The notes beneath the pieces are model-generated. The model did no database searches. It saw only the letters and a list, made by a program, of their open reading frames with translations, and was not told the DNA's origin. A stretch of 23,109 nt of DNA from PGYU01 sp964637845 (GTDB lineage Bacteria > Bacteroidota > Ignavibacteria > Kapaibacteriales > UBA2268): NCBI GenBank assembly GCA_964637845.1, contig CAZWXI010000047.1:1-23109 (forward strand). The letters run 5' to 3'. This document shows, in pieces, positions 1 to 7,792 of this stretch. The position numbers and the translations under genes were made by a program. Each line of letters begins with the position of its first letter. Position 1 is the first letter of the stretch.

Positions 1-155
1 AGCCAAAGGCAAAAAGATGGAAAAGATTTTGCGAAGCTAAACATACACACATAAATTTAAACGTCAGGCGTCATACAGGAAACCGCTCCGAGACTGGGAG
101 CAGAATAACGTAACTATCTTCGTACCTTAGCGAAGAAAAAAATATGGACAATTGA
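1..155. other. Leader of the EcoRV-like RM cassette, with a possible upstream recombination half-site
   Basis: No gene is visible here. GTCAGGC at 63-69 differs by one base from the attC core GTTAGGC seen at 2126-2132. CATACAC stands upstream of both, although the spacing differs. This could be the right end of a preceding attC whose left arm lies outside the window, but it is weak. A small hairpin (GCTCC at 85-89 with GGAGC at 97-101) is also present. The stretch ends with a purine-rich run just before the ATG at 156. Confidence 0.25.
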
Positions 156-1080
156 ATGACAAAACAGGAAAAAGAAAAACATAAGGAGAAGTTCGAAAAG
201 TCTCTAAATAAGTTCGTCAAGGAATTAAAAACCTATGTTTCCACTGAGACAGGAGAATGGGCGGTTAAGGGCTTTATTGACATTTACAAGAATATTTACA
301 CCATATCCTCCGACACAAATCATTTCAAAAATCCTGGAGATTCACATTTTCCTTGGGATTTTAAAGTTTGCCGAAAAATACGGCTACAAACTGATTTTAG
401 CAGAACATCAAAATTGGTATCCTGACTTAACCATTATCGATAAGGACAATGCAGACGCCAAATTCGCTCTTGACCTAAAAACCACTTTCAGAAGGAATAA
501 CAAAACAGCAGGTTTTACGCTTGGAAGTCACGGAGCATATTTCAAGGAAAGAGACAAAAGCAAGAACATCCAGTTCCCTTACAACCAATATTTAGGGCAT
601 TATTGTTTGGGTATCATCTATACTCGTGAAGATTTTGAAGATGATTTGGCGGACACAGAGATTTATCAGGTTCAGGAACTTCAGGAAGAATACGGAGAAA
701 GTCAAGACCCTATCAAAGACCGACAGGTAACTAATGTTGCCAATCTCAAATCCATTACATCAGTAATCAAGGACTTTGACTTCTTTGCGGCAGAGAAGTG
801 GAAAATTGCAAGTGATAGAAGGGGTTCAGGAAATACAGCAAACATTGGCTCAATCAACGACATTAAAGACCTTAAAGCAGGTAATGGGGTATTTAGCAAA
901 TTGGGAGAAGAATGGTTTGACGAGTATTGGATAAACTACGGAACTGCTACAATGATGAAAGACGGCAAGACCGTCAAAGTAAGCAGTATTTGGGACTTTC
1001 TTGAATTCAAAGGGAGAAAAAACCTTTTCAATAAGGTAGTGGCAAAAGGAGCAAAACGAAAAAGAGCAGACCAAGAATGA
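156..1080 (+). pseudogene. EcoRV-like type II restriction endonuclease, frameshifted
   Basis: The two reading frames together match EcoRV from memory of that protein. Frame one (156 to about 320) gives the N-terminus ending in a SSDTN segment like GSDTK of EcoRV. The other frame (about 322 to 1080) gives FAEKYGY, NWYPDLTI, ALDLKTT and GSGNTANIGSI, matching IAEKHGY, NHYPDFTL, AIDIKTT and GSGNTTNIGSI. The catalytic Asp, Asp and Lys keep EcoRV spacing (16 and 2 residues, as D74/D90/K92). The GSGNT loop that reads the GAT half-site in EcoRV is retained, so GATATC is the inferred target. The register change lies between about 318 and 332, around an A5 run at 327-331, and corresponds to one extra or two missing bases. 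The rebuilt protein would be about 308 residues, longer than EcoRV (about 245). The stop overlaps the methyltransferase start (ATGA). Either the gene is inactivated or this is a homopolymer sequencing error. Confidence 0.85.
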
Positions 1081-2027
1081 AAGTAATTACACCACCAATA
1101 AAAAGTCAGGGCATAAAAACCAAGTTAGTCCCTTGGATAAATGACCTACTGCCCGATAAAAAAGGAAAATGGATTGAGCCGTTTTTTGGAACCGGTGTTG
1201 TTGCTTTTAATATGGGTTTTAAAAATACTCTGTTAAATGACACAAATCCTCACATAATCAGGCTGTATCAGGAAATCCAAAACGGAACAATCACTCCTCA
1301 AATCACCAAATCCTATCTTGAAAAAGAAGGCGAAGCGTTAAAAAATGCCGGAGATAATGGCTATGACCATTTCAGGTTCATCAAAGACCGTTTCAACAAA
1401 AACCCGAATTCGCTTGATTTTATTTTTCTCTCAAGGGCAGGCTTTAATGGAATGATGCGATTCAACAAAAAAGGAGAATGGAATATTCCGTTTTGCAAGA
1501 AACCAGAGCGTTTTGCTCAAGCGTACATCACGAAAATTGTAAATCAAGTAGCAAAAGTTTCACACATCATCAAGCCTGAATGGGAATTCACCAACAAACA
1601 ATTTTCAGAAATTATCCCATTGGCAAACAAAGGGGATATTATCTATTGCGACCCGCCTTATTTTGGTCGATATGTAGACTATTATAACGGCTGGACAGAA
1701 GGTGATGAAGAATTGCTATTTAACCAATTAAGAGAAACAGACGCAAAATTCATTCTTTCGACTTGGCATCACAATGACTATCGGGAGAACGAAATGATTT
1801 CAAAGTTTTGGAATAACTTCAACATTATTACCAGAGACCATTTCTACCATTCAGGTGGAAAAATTGAAAACAGAAAAAGTATTGTGGAAGCATTGGTATG
1901 TAACTTTGACCTTGACGAAGAAATATCAGAACACAATCACGGAATAAAAGAAAAACATAAGCAATTGTCCATATTCGAGCTGACGAATGAAAAAGTACGA
2001 ACGCCCAACATTGTGTATAAGCAATAG
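1077..2027 (+). CDS. EcoRV-type DNA adenine-N6 methyltransferase (Dam/D12 class)
   Basis: This alpha-class N6-adenine methyltransferase transfers methyl from S-adenosylmethionine to adenine. The SAM-binding motif I is EPFFGTG at residues 34-40. A Dam-family block lies at about 119-139 (SRAGFNGMMRFNKKGEWNIPF, split here as SRAGFNGMM and RFNKKGEWNIPF). The catalytic motif IV DPPY is at 192-195. Its start overlaps the endonuclease stop by four bases, a translationally coupled RM arrangement. By its partner, the target is inferred as the first A of GATATC. The frame is intact at 316 residues, close to M.EcoRV (about 298). The last eight or so codons are encoded inside the attC-like site that follows, as is common for cassette genes. 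With the endonuclease broken, it would now act as a solitary, protective methylase. Confidence 0.9.
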   Translation: MKVITPPIKSQGIKTKLVPWINDLLPDKKGKWIEPFFGTGVVAFNMGFKNTLLNDTNPHIIRLYQEIQNGTITPQITKSYLEKEGEALKNAGDNGYDHFRFIKDRFNKNPNSLDFIFLSRAGFNGMMRFNKKGEWNIPFCKKPERFAQAYITKIVNQVAKVSHIIKPEWEFTNKQFSEIIPLANKGDIIYCDPPYFGRYVDYYNGWTEGDEELLFNQLRETDAKFILSTWHHNDYRENEMISKFWNNFNIITRDHFYHSGGKIENRKSIVEALVCNFDLDEEISEHNHGIKEKHKQLSIFELTNEKVRTPNIVYKQ

Positions 2028-2132
2028 CGGGTGAAGTGCTGAAATTGAGTATAGTACACCAATAACCTTTAGCGGTGGCGGACAGGTACGTACTCCGAAA
2101 TCCGCTACTGCTCATACACTGAACCGTTAGGC
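2003..2132. mobile_element. attC: Integron attC-like recombination site (59-base element)
   Basis: The left core GCCCAAC (2003-2009) fits RYYYAAC and the right core GTTAGGC (2126-2132) fits GTTRRRY. Inside them, an 18-base arm at 2013-2030 (GTGTATAAGCAATAGCGG) pairs with 2102-2119 (CCGCTACTGCTCATACAC) with only two mismatches, and both are G-T wobbles on the bottom strand, the strand integron integrases recombine. The spacers between core and arm are 3 and 6 bases, an asymmetry expected from extrahelical bases of attC. The centre (about 2050-2100) has further short complementary stretches. The 130-bp length is in the attC range. No integrase gene is in the window. Confidence 0.8.
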
Positions 2133-2271
2133 GAAATAGCTGTTGATTAATTTTCACATCGCTTGTTTATCACATAGATACAAGATAAATAGCCAATTTT
2201 TTTTTTGAATGTGCAAAAATTGAAAATGATCTGTTGTGCGTTTTGGTTAAAAAGCGTTACATATCCATTAT

Positions 2272-2323
2272 TTGTATTAGTTAAAATTTAATCGGACAAT
2301 TTGTTAAATTTTAACTAATACAA
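2272..2323. repeat. Perfect 20-bp inverted repeat with 12-base loop
   Basis: The left arm TTGTATTAGTTAAAATTTAA (2272-2291) is the exact reverse complement of the right arm (2304-2323), with loop bases 2292-2303. The right arm ends where recognisable methyltransferase coding sequence begins, so the repeat sits at a truncation junction. It has no flanking T-run typical of a terminator. It could be a mobile-element end, a MITE-like relic, or a palindrome that promoted a deletion. The 2133-2271 stretch before it holds only AT-rich sequence with a ten-T run at about 2197-2206. Confidence 0.9.
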
Positions 2324-3083
2324 TTTAACCTTTACTTCACCACCTTACTATAACGCAAGAGATTATTCAATTTACCCGAGCTACAAAGCATATTTAGAGT
2401 TTCTTGCTGACGTATTTAAAGAAGTTCACCGCGTTACAAAAGAAGGACGTTTCCTGATAGTAAACACTTCGCCAATCATAATACCACGTATTAGCAGAGC
2501 ACACAGCAGTAAACGCTATCCAATTCCTTTTGACATTCACCCATATTTGACATCAATGGGGTGGGAGTTTATCGACGACATTGTCTGGATGAAACCCGAA
2601 GCAAGTGTAAAAGACCGTATTGGCGGTTTTCAACAACACAGGAAACCACTTGGATACAAGCCAAATTCTGTAACTGAATATTTGATGGTTTATAGAAAAT
2701 CAACTGAAAAACTTTTAGATTGGAACATTCGCCAATACGATTGGCAAACAGTTCAGGAAAGTAAAGTACCAGAAGGTTACGAAGCAACAAATGTTTGGAA
2801 AATTGAACCTTGCTTTGATAAAGTACATTCAGCAGTTTTCCCCGTTGAACTTTGTAAAAGAGTTATCCAATATTATTCTTACAAAGGCGACTTGGTGTTT
2901 GATCCATTTGCAGGCAGCGGTACAATGGGAAAAACAGCCAAGAGTTTAGGGCGGTACTTTTTTTTAACCGAAAAAGACGAAACCTCTTTCGATTATATGA
3001 AATCTAAAAAATCGAAGGAAATTTTTGATACTTATGAAACGAGATTTTTAACACATGCAGAATTTAAAAGCACTATAAAATGA
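2319..3083 (+). pseudogene. 5'-truncated beta-class DNA methyltransferase
   Basis: The open frame begins just after a stop at 2316-2318 and encodes FTSPPYYNARDYS (motif IV, from about 2331), a central region, and FDPFAGSGTMG (motif I, about 2898-2930). The order motif IV then motif I marks a beta-class N4-cytosine or N6-adenine methylase. The usual 25-30 residues before TSPPY, including the start codon, are missing; upstream is the inverted repeat and no coding signal. An internal ATG at 2547 would give only 178 residues without the catalytic motif, so no active enzyme is expected. The 3' end overlaps the next fragment by ATGA, as in RM pairs. The TSPPYYNARDYS block recalls N4-cytosine methylases of the CfrBI type, which is a weak family guess. 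Confidence 0.85.
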
Positions 3084-3276
3084 CTTTAACAGAAAAAGTA
3101 GCCAAGATATAATCCGTAAACTTTTAAACGGGGATGATTACAGAATTGAAGTTGTAACGCTTATTAATGCTGAATTTTTGCAGTTTGCAATTGATTTTTT
3201 CAAAAAAATAGTTGATGCAAGGCTACAAAGCAAAACCGCACAAGACAAGGTACAGACAAAAGCAATAAAGGACTGA
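3080..3276 (+). pseudogene. Remnant of a type II restriction endonuclease (possibly CfrBI-like)
   Basis: The ATG at 3080 overlaps the methylase stop. Ten residues (MTLTEKVAKI) are followed by a stop at 3110-3112. Reading on after a one-base shift near 3107-3110 gives RKLLNGDDYRIEVVTLINAE and then FLQFAIDFFKKIVDARLQSK, ending at 3276. The text resembles the N-terminus of CfrBI-family restriction endonucleases as I remember them, and the position right behind a methylase supports a partner endonuclease. Only about 65 residues remain, so the catalytic domain is absent. The family assignment is tentative. Confidence 0.55.
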
Positions 3277-3393
3277 TACAAGACACAGTGAGTGACTCGA
3301 ACCCGAATATGGGCTTTTACTTCTGTCAGGATGACACGCAAACTTGAATCGTCATCATTCTCTAAGCTCACTACTTTAAAAACAGACAAATCT

Positions 3394-5646
3394 TTATAGA
3401 TACTTCGTTATACGTTGATTTAATATTGATGCAGAACGAGCGATATCGAGAATCTTATCGCTTATAAAATCAGTATCGCTCAATATATTCAAGTATAGCA
3501 TGGACTTTTTGTATTGCCCCGCAGTGTGCTTGATTCTGTCGTACTGAATTTTTGATAACTGTTTAAGATATGTTTCCATCGCTTTATGTTGCTGCTCGAT
3601 TGCTTCCAGCAATTCAGATTTAAACGAAGCTAAAAATTCTACAGTTAAATCTATCAACCGAGAATTTAATGGCAACAATCGGGCAATTTCATCAATTTGC
3701 TCGGCAGTAAATTTATGATGGTTATTGTCAATATATCTATGGTTTTGCCTTGTGAGCAGCACTACACGGTCAGCAATATCTTGGAGACTAATCAGCGATT
3801 TAGAAAAGTCATGAACTTCAAAAATTTCAGTTTCTTTGCTCTTATACAATTGCTTCAAAATATTTTTAATAAGCACTTGGCAATTTTTGTCATGCTCTTC
3901 GGCATCTATTCGAGCTTTTTTCAAATCCTTCAGCGAGGAAGTAAGAAAGGCGCTGTAAGATGCACTTACAAGTAATTTTACTTTACTTAAATTTTTTGCA
4001 ATGTTTGTAAATGTTTGATTTATCAATTGCGATGTGGCTTCGTTTGTATAAGAAAGCATCGTCTGGACTTCTTCGGCCTGTTTGTCCTTTTCTTTCCGGA
4101 ACTTACCCGTACGGAAAAATGTAAACACCGCAAGCCCGCTAAATCCTATTAAAGCATAAACTTCTCCATAATAAATTATAGCCGCAATGATACCTGCAAT
4201 AGTAAAAGCTGAGAACGCCGTCAAAAACCATCCCCCCACCACGGTAATTACGCCCGATACACGATAGACAGCCGATTCACGCCCCCATGATTTATCCGAA
4301 AGAGCCGCTGCCATAGCAACAATGAAAGTTACATAAGTAGTTGACAGTGGCAGTTTGAATGATGTAGCTATTGAAATCAAGCCCGCCGATACCATCAGCA
4401 TAACAGCCGCCCTAAGCAAGTCAAATGCAGGCGGAACACCATTTGCGTCAAGTTCGGGATGGTATTGCGATAAATCAATTCTGCTTGATACCCATTTTTG
4501 AACCGATTTCGGCACAATGAGCTTCAAAGCGTCAAATGCTAATATGGCAAATCTGACCAAATTCCGGGCGAGTAGGTTAGATTCGAATTTTTCTATGCCT
4601 TCGTCCAGAGTGCCAAGACCAATTTCGGTCTTTGTCACGTGTCGGGCTTTGCGTGATACGAATAAAGTAATTACCATTACCACACCTGCCAATAGCAGCA
4701 TCCAAGTATCCACCCGCACAGGTTCTGCCATTCTTTCCATCGTCAAATTCCGTGCATCGGGATGTCCAAGAGAGTACTGATATGCATGAATACCCGCAAT
4801 CGGCGCACCGATAAAATTCACCAAATCGTTTGCCGCAAATGCCATCGCCAATGCGAATGTACCTATCATCACTATGACTTTCAGGACATTGATTTTGGTG
4901 AACCACATCAATAATTGTATCAGTAAAGTCCAACCGACAAACATATACGCAGAAAGTATTAACTGATTCGATTGTATCCATTCCGATACGTCCGGCGGAA
5001 TAAACGATGCGCCTTTGGCACCTTTAATTAAAATAAAAAGCGATAGCGAAGTAAGCGCCAAACCACTCCACACAGAACCGAATTTTCTGAACCTTTCTTT
5101 GTAGCTGAAAGTAAAAAGTAACCGGCTGAGATATTGAAAAATAAACCCAAATATGAATGCAAACAAAATGGACATCAATATCGCCGAAACGATTACAAGC
5201 ACGCTGTCAGTGTTTAGATATCCAATGACTGCACTTAAATCATCATTGTTCTGGACTACTTTGATTATTGAGATAGCAACAGACGCACCCAACAATCCGA
5301 ATACAAGAGATACCGTCGTGGATGTTGGCAAACCGAACGTATTGAATAAGTCGAGTAACAATATGTCCTGAAACATCAGCGCAACAAAGATTATCAGCAA
5401 CTCCGTCAGGTAAAAATATTGAGGATTGAAGATACCACTACGGGCTATTTCCATCATACCGCTCGAAAACGTTACGCCTACAAGTATCCCCAGTGACGCC
5501 ACGAGCATAGCTATCTGAAACGTTGCAGCGCGCGAACCGAGTGCGGAATTGAGGAAGTTGACGGCGTCATTTGCAACCCCTACGGTTAAATCAGTGATTG
5601 CAAGTATTACAAGTATTATGACTATTAGTAAGTGTAAGTCCACCAA
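3394..5646 (-). CDS. PiT-family inorganic phosphate transporter with C-terminal PhoU-like domain
   Basis: This integral inner-membrane protein is expected to carry phosphate by cation symport. The two PiT half-signatures are visible: VANDAVNFLNSALGSRA at about residues 24-40 and AANDLVNFIGAPIAG at about 271-285. Each repeat also carries the partner motif (GLPTSTT near 105-111 and LPLSTTY near 430-440). About a dozen hydrophobic segments fill residues 1-500. The last 230 or so residues (from about 515) are soluble, helical and charged, like PhoU, the regulator of phosphate uptake. Fused PiT-PhoU proteins of about 750 residues are common in Bacteroidota, so this length is normal. It ends the minus-strand group and may have its own promoter at 5682-5707. 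Confidence 0.9.
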   Translation of the reverse strand: MVDLHLLIVIILVILAITDLTVGVANDAVNFLNSALGSRAATFQIAMLVASLGILVGVTFSSGMMEIARSGIFNPQYFYLTELLIIFVALMFQDILLLDLFNTFGLPTSTTVSLVFGLLGASVAISIIKVVQNNDDLSAVIGYLNTDSVLVIVSAILMSILFAFIFGFIFQYLSRLLFTFSYKERFRKFGSVWSGLALTSLSLFILIKGAKGASFIPPDVSEWIQSNQLILSAYMFVGWTLLIQLLMWFTKINVLKVIVMIGTFALAMAFAANDLVNFIGAPIAGIHAYQYSLGHPDARNLTMERMAEPVRVDTWMLLLAGVVMVITLFVSRKARHVTKTEIGLGTLDEGIEKFESNLLARNLVRFAILAFDALKLIVPKSVQKWVSSRIDLSQYHPELDANGVPPAFDLLRAAVMLMVSAGLISIATSFKLPLSTTYVTFIVAMAAALSDKSWGRESAVYRVSGVITVVGGWFLTAFSAFTIAGIIAAIIYYGEVYALIGFSGLAVFTFFRTGKFRKEKDKQAEEVQTMLSYTNEATSQLINQTFTNIAKNLSKVKLLVSASYSAFLTSSLKDLKKARIDAEEHDKNCQVLIKNILKQLYKSKETEIFEVHDFSKSLISLQDIADRVVLLTRQNHRYIDNNHHKFTAEQIDEIARLLPLNSRLIDLTVEFLASFKSELLEAIEQQHKAMETYLKQLSKIQYDRIKHTAGQYKKSMLYLNILSDTDFISDKILDIARSASILNQRITKYL

Positions 5647-5681
5647 ATTAACTTTTTTGAAATTGTAAAAAAAGCAAACTC

Positions 5682-5707
5682 AAATATAGAGCATACGATA
5701 AATACAA
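5682..5707 (-). promoter_or_regulatory. Bacteroidota-type promoter candidate for the phosphate transporter
   Basis: On the minus strand TATATTTG (plus 5682-5689) matches the -7 consensus TAnnTTTG, with TTG (plus 5705-5707) 15 bases upstream as a possible -33 element. That spacing is shorter than the usual 19 or so, so the -33 part is doubtful. It lies 36 bases upstream of the transporter start codon. Confidence 0.45.
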
Positions 5708-5734
5708 GTGTTAAGGTTTCTTAACAAACGAAAA

Positions 5735-6913
5735 TTAAATATTTTTTCCCTTGCTTATTAAGTTCATAAATTCCAAAGTTATTTTGTCGCTCACGAAATA
5801 TCCTCTCCAAGTTAATTTGAGAATAGAATTATTAAGTTCAGCATAACCTGCGGAAAGCAAATTCTTTATGAAATTTTGCGTTCTTTCTGCCAAATCCAGC
5901 CCAAACATCATCTTAAAGACATCAAAACGCAATCCTTCCGAACGCAAATCGAGATATATAAATTCGTTCATTTTTTGCTCCGCACCCAAGATTTCGGAAT
6001 TTTCTACGGGCAAAATCTCTTGTTGAAGCAAATTGAAATATTTATTCAAATCCCTATAATTCCAATACCTTTCATCATTTACCAAACCATGTGCCGATGG
6101 TCCGTAGCCGTCGTAATTCTCCGATAGCCAATACTTAAGATTATGAGTGCACTTTTTCCCCGGCTTTGCAAAATTTGAGATTTCGTAATGTTCATATCCG
6201 GCTTTTTGAAATACCTCGACTGCCTCTTGATAGAATTTCGCGTCTGATTCTTCGGAATGAACATCCAATTCACCACTTTCGTATCTTTTATATAAAGGCG
6301 TTTCGGGTTCGTAAATCAAACTGTAAGCCGAAACATGCTCCGTGGCGAGCAACAACGCCTTCTGCAAAGTCTTGCGCCAACTGTCCTGTGTCTGTCCGGG
6401 GACAGCATAAATCAAATCAATGCTTATATTGTTAAATCCGAAATTTCTCGCTGTATCAATCGCCTTATAGATTTGCTTTTCGTCATGAATTCGCTCGAGA
6501 AATTTGAGTTCGCCCTCGTTAAATGACTGCACACCAAAACTAAGCCGATTCACTCCAAAAGATTTGTAATCGGCTAAATATTTCGAATCTATCGTGCCCG
6601 GATTGCACTCCATCGTCCACTCTTTAAGCTTACTCAAATCGTAAAATTCCTCCAAAGCTTTGTAAATCGTAGAAAAGTGCTCGGGATTGAGCAACGAAGG
6701 CGTTCCCCCGCCGAAAAAAATCGTTTCGGCTTTCAGTTTTTGCTGACGCTGCGATGTTCGGAGCTTAATTTCCTTAGCAATGGCTTCGGCAAACTGACGA
6801 CGTGAATTAAGTTTCTCGATTGAATAGAAATCACAATACGAACACTTATGCACGCAATACGGAAAATGCAGATATATACCCACATTCTCGGAACTATGTT
6901 CATTTGCGAGCAT
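5735..6913 (-). CDS. hemW: HemW-like radical SAM protein (heme chaperone)
   Basis: A radical SAM enzyme fold with a 4Fe-4S cluster bound by CVHKCSYC (Cys 20, 24, 27). The residue after the third Cys is Asp then Phe, not the GC of true HemN oxidases, which points to HemW, a heme-handling protein often misnamed coproporphyrinogen oxidase. GGGTPSLL (about residues 68-75) is the SAM-binding glycine motif, and FGVQSFNEGEL and SIDLIYAVPGQT are further family blocks. The C-terminal third matches the HemN C-terminal domain. Length 392 is usual. The ATG at 6913 is five bases past the flavin reductase stop, so the two form an operon. Confidence 0.9.
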   Translation of the reverse strand: MLANEHSSENVGIYLHFPYCVHKCSYCDFYSIEKLNSRRQFAEAIAKEIKLRTSQRQQKLKAETIFFGGGTPSLLNPEHFSTIYKALEEFYDLSKLKEWTMECNPGTIDSKYLADYKSFGVNRLSFGVQSFNEGELKFLERIHDEKQIYKAIDTARNFGFNNISIDLIYAVPGQTQDSWRKTLQKALLLATEHVSAYSLIYEPETPLYKRYESGELDVHSEESDAKFYQEAVEVFQKAGYEHYEISNFAKPGKKCTHNLKYWLSENYDGYGPSAHGLVNDERYWNYRDLNKYFNLLQQEILPVENSEILGAEQKMNEFIYLDLRSEGLRFDVFKMMFGLDLAERTQNFIKNLLSAGYAELNNSILKLTWRGYFVSDKITLEFMNLISKGKNI

Positions 6914-6918
6914 ATCGG

Positions 6919-7653
6919 CTAATTATAACGCTCGAAATTGATACGCTTCCGGTTGTATCCCATATTCAAAAGATTCTGTCTTGCTTCGGAGACCATATCT
7001 CGCCAGCCGCAAATATAAAAATCCACCGGAGGCAATTCGGCAAACAATTCCTTATAGACCTGATGCACATAACCGCGTTTCCCCTGCCAATTATCCGATG
7101 CCTCGCGAGAAAGGACAGGTACAAAGGTAAAATCACCTCGCCGCGATAATAGCTCCATCTCTTCAAGATAGACCATATCGTGCATATACCTTGTTCCAAA
7201 TATTACATAAATATTCTTATGAGGCACACTATTCTTTATAATATCAAGATACATCGAACGAAGAGGCGCCAATCCAACGCCAGTACAGATGAAGCACAAG
7301 TCATTCTCGATAACAGACGGCAAGACGAAATTTCCTCGTGGCTCCGATACCTTGAGCGTGCTGCCGATATTCACTTCGTTAAAGAGATAATTAGTTGCCA
7401 TGCCATTCGGGTCAAGCACGATTAGCAACTCAAACACATTGCTACCATTGGGATAATTCGCCAATGAATATTGTCGATAATTCTTCTTTACATTAAAAGG
7501 AAATTCGATTTTGATATGCTGCCCTGCTTTAAACGTATATCGCTCCAATTCCGGTACCTGCACATAAAATCGTCTGATATTTTGAGTTTCTTTAATAATA
7601 TCAACTACTTCTCCTCGATACCACTGCAATTTACTATGTCCCAAAATTAGCAA
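6919..7653 (-). CDS. Ferredoxin-NADP reductase-like FAD/NAD(P)H oxidoreductase
   Basis: An FNR-superfamily protein of 244 residues. The first half is the FAD-binding barrel, with the flavin motif RQYSLANYP at about residues 60-68. The second half is the nucleotide-binding domain, with CTGVGLAPLRSM at about 123-134 and YICGWRDMV near 217-225. It should move electrons between NAD(P)H and a ferredoxin or flavodoxin; the partner is not seen. There is no ferredoxin domain fused. No early ATG exists: a TGA lies two codons before the TTG at 7653, so a TTG start (7653, or 7644) is implied. It is followed by hemW after five bases. Confidence 0.85.
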   Translation of the reverse strand: MLILGHSKLQWYRGEVVDIIKETQNIRRFYVQVPELERYTFKAGQHIKIEFPFNVKKNYRQYSLANYPNGSNVFELLIVLDPNGMATNYLFNEVNIGSTLKVSEPRGNFVLPSVIENDLCFICTGVGLAPLRSMYLDIIKNSVPHKNIYVIFGTRYMHDMVYLEEMELLSRRGDFTFVPVLSREASDNWQGKRGYVHQVYKELFAELPPVDFYICGWRDMVSEARQNLLNMGYNRKRINFERYN

Positions 7654-7792
7654 TATTCAAATGTTTAGCGACGAAATTTTGTCAGCTATATTATTAAAAC
7701 TTTGCTATGGCTAAGTTAATTAAATCGTTGAAATAAAATAATTGAAGCTACAATCGTTTTTTAGATATTATAAATGTATTCCTAAGTTTTTT

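Noticed and set aside
85..101. Hairpin as a terminator or regulatory RNA
   Set aside because: Only five base pairs with no T-run; too common by chance to call.
2272..2323. Simple transcription terminator
   Set aside because: The stem is AT-rich and 20 bp long with no T-run after it, and there is no intact gene directly upstream.
4577..4981. Open frame of 134 codons on the minus strand inside the phosphate transporter
   Set aside because: It is a shadow frame; the transporter frame over the same bases carries clear PiT motifs.
5735..6913. Oxygen-independent coproporphyrinogen III oxidase HemN
   Set aside because: The cluster motif is CxxxCxxC followed by DF and lacks the GC of HemN; the length also fits HemW.
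7742..7792. TTG start giving a longer glycogen phosphorylase
   Set aside because: The 17 added residues do not resemble the family, and a good ATG follows at 7793.
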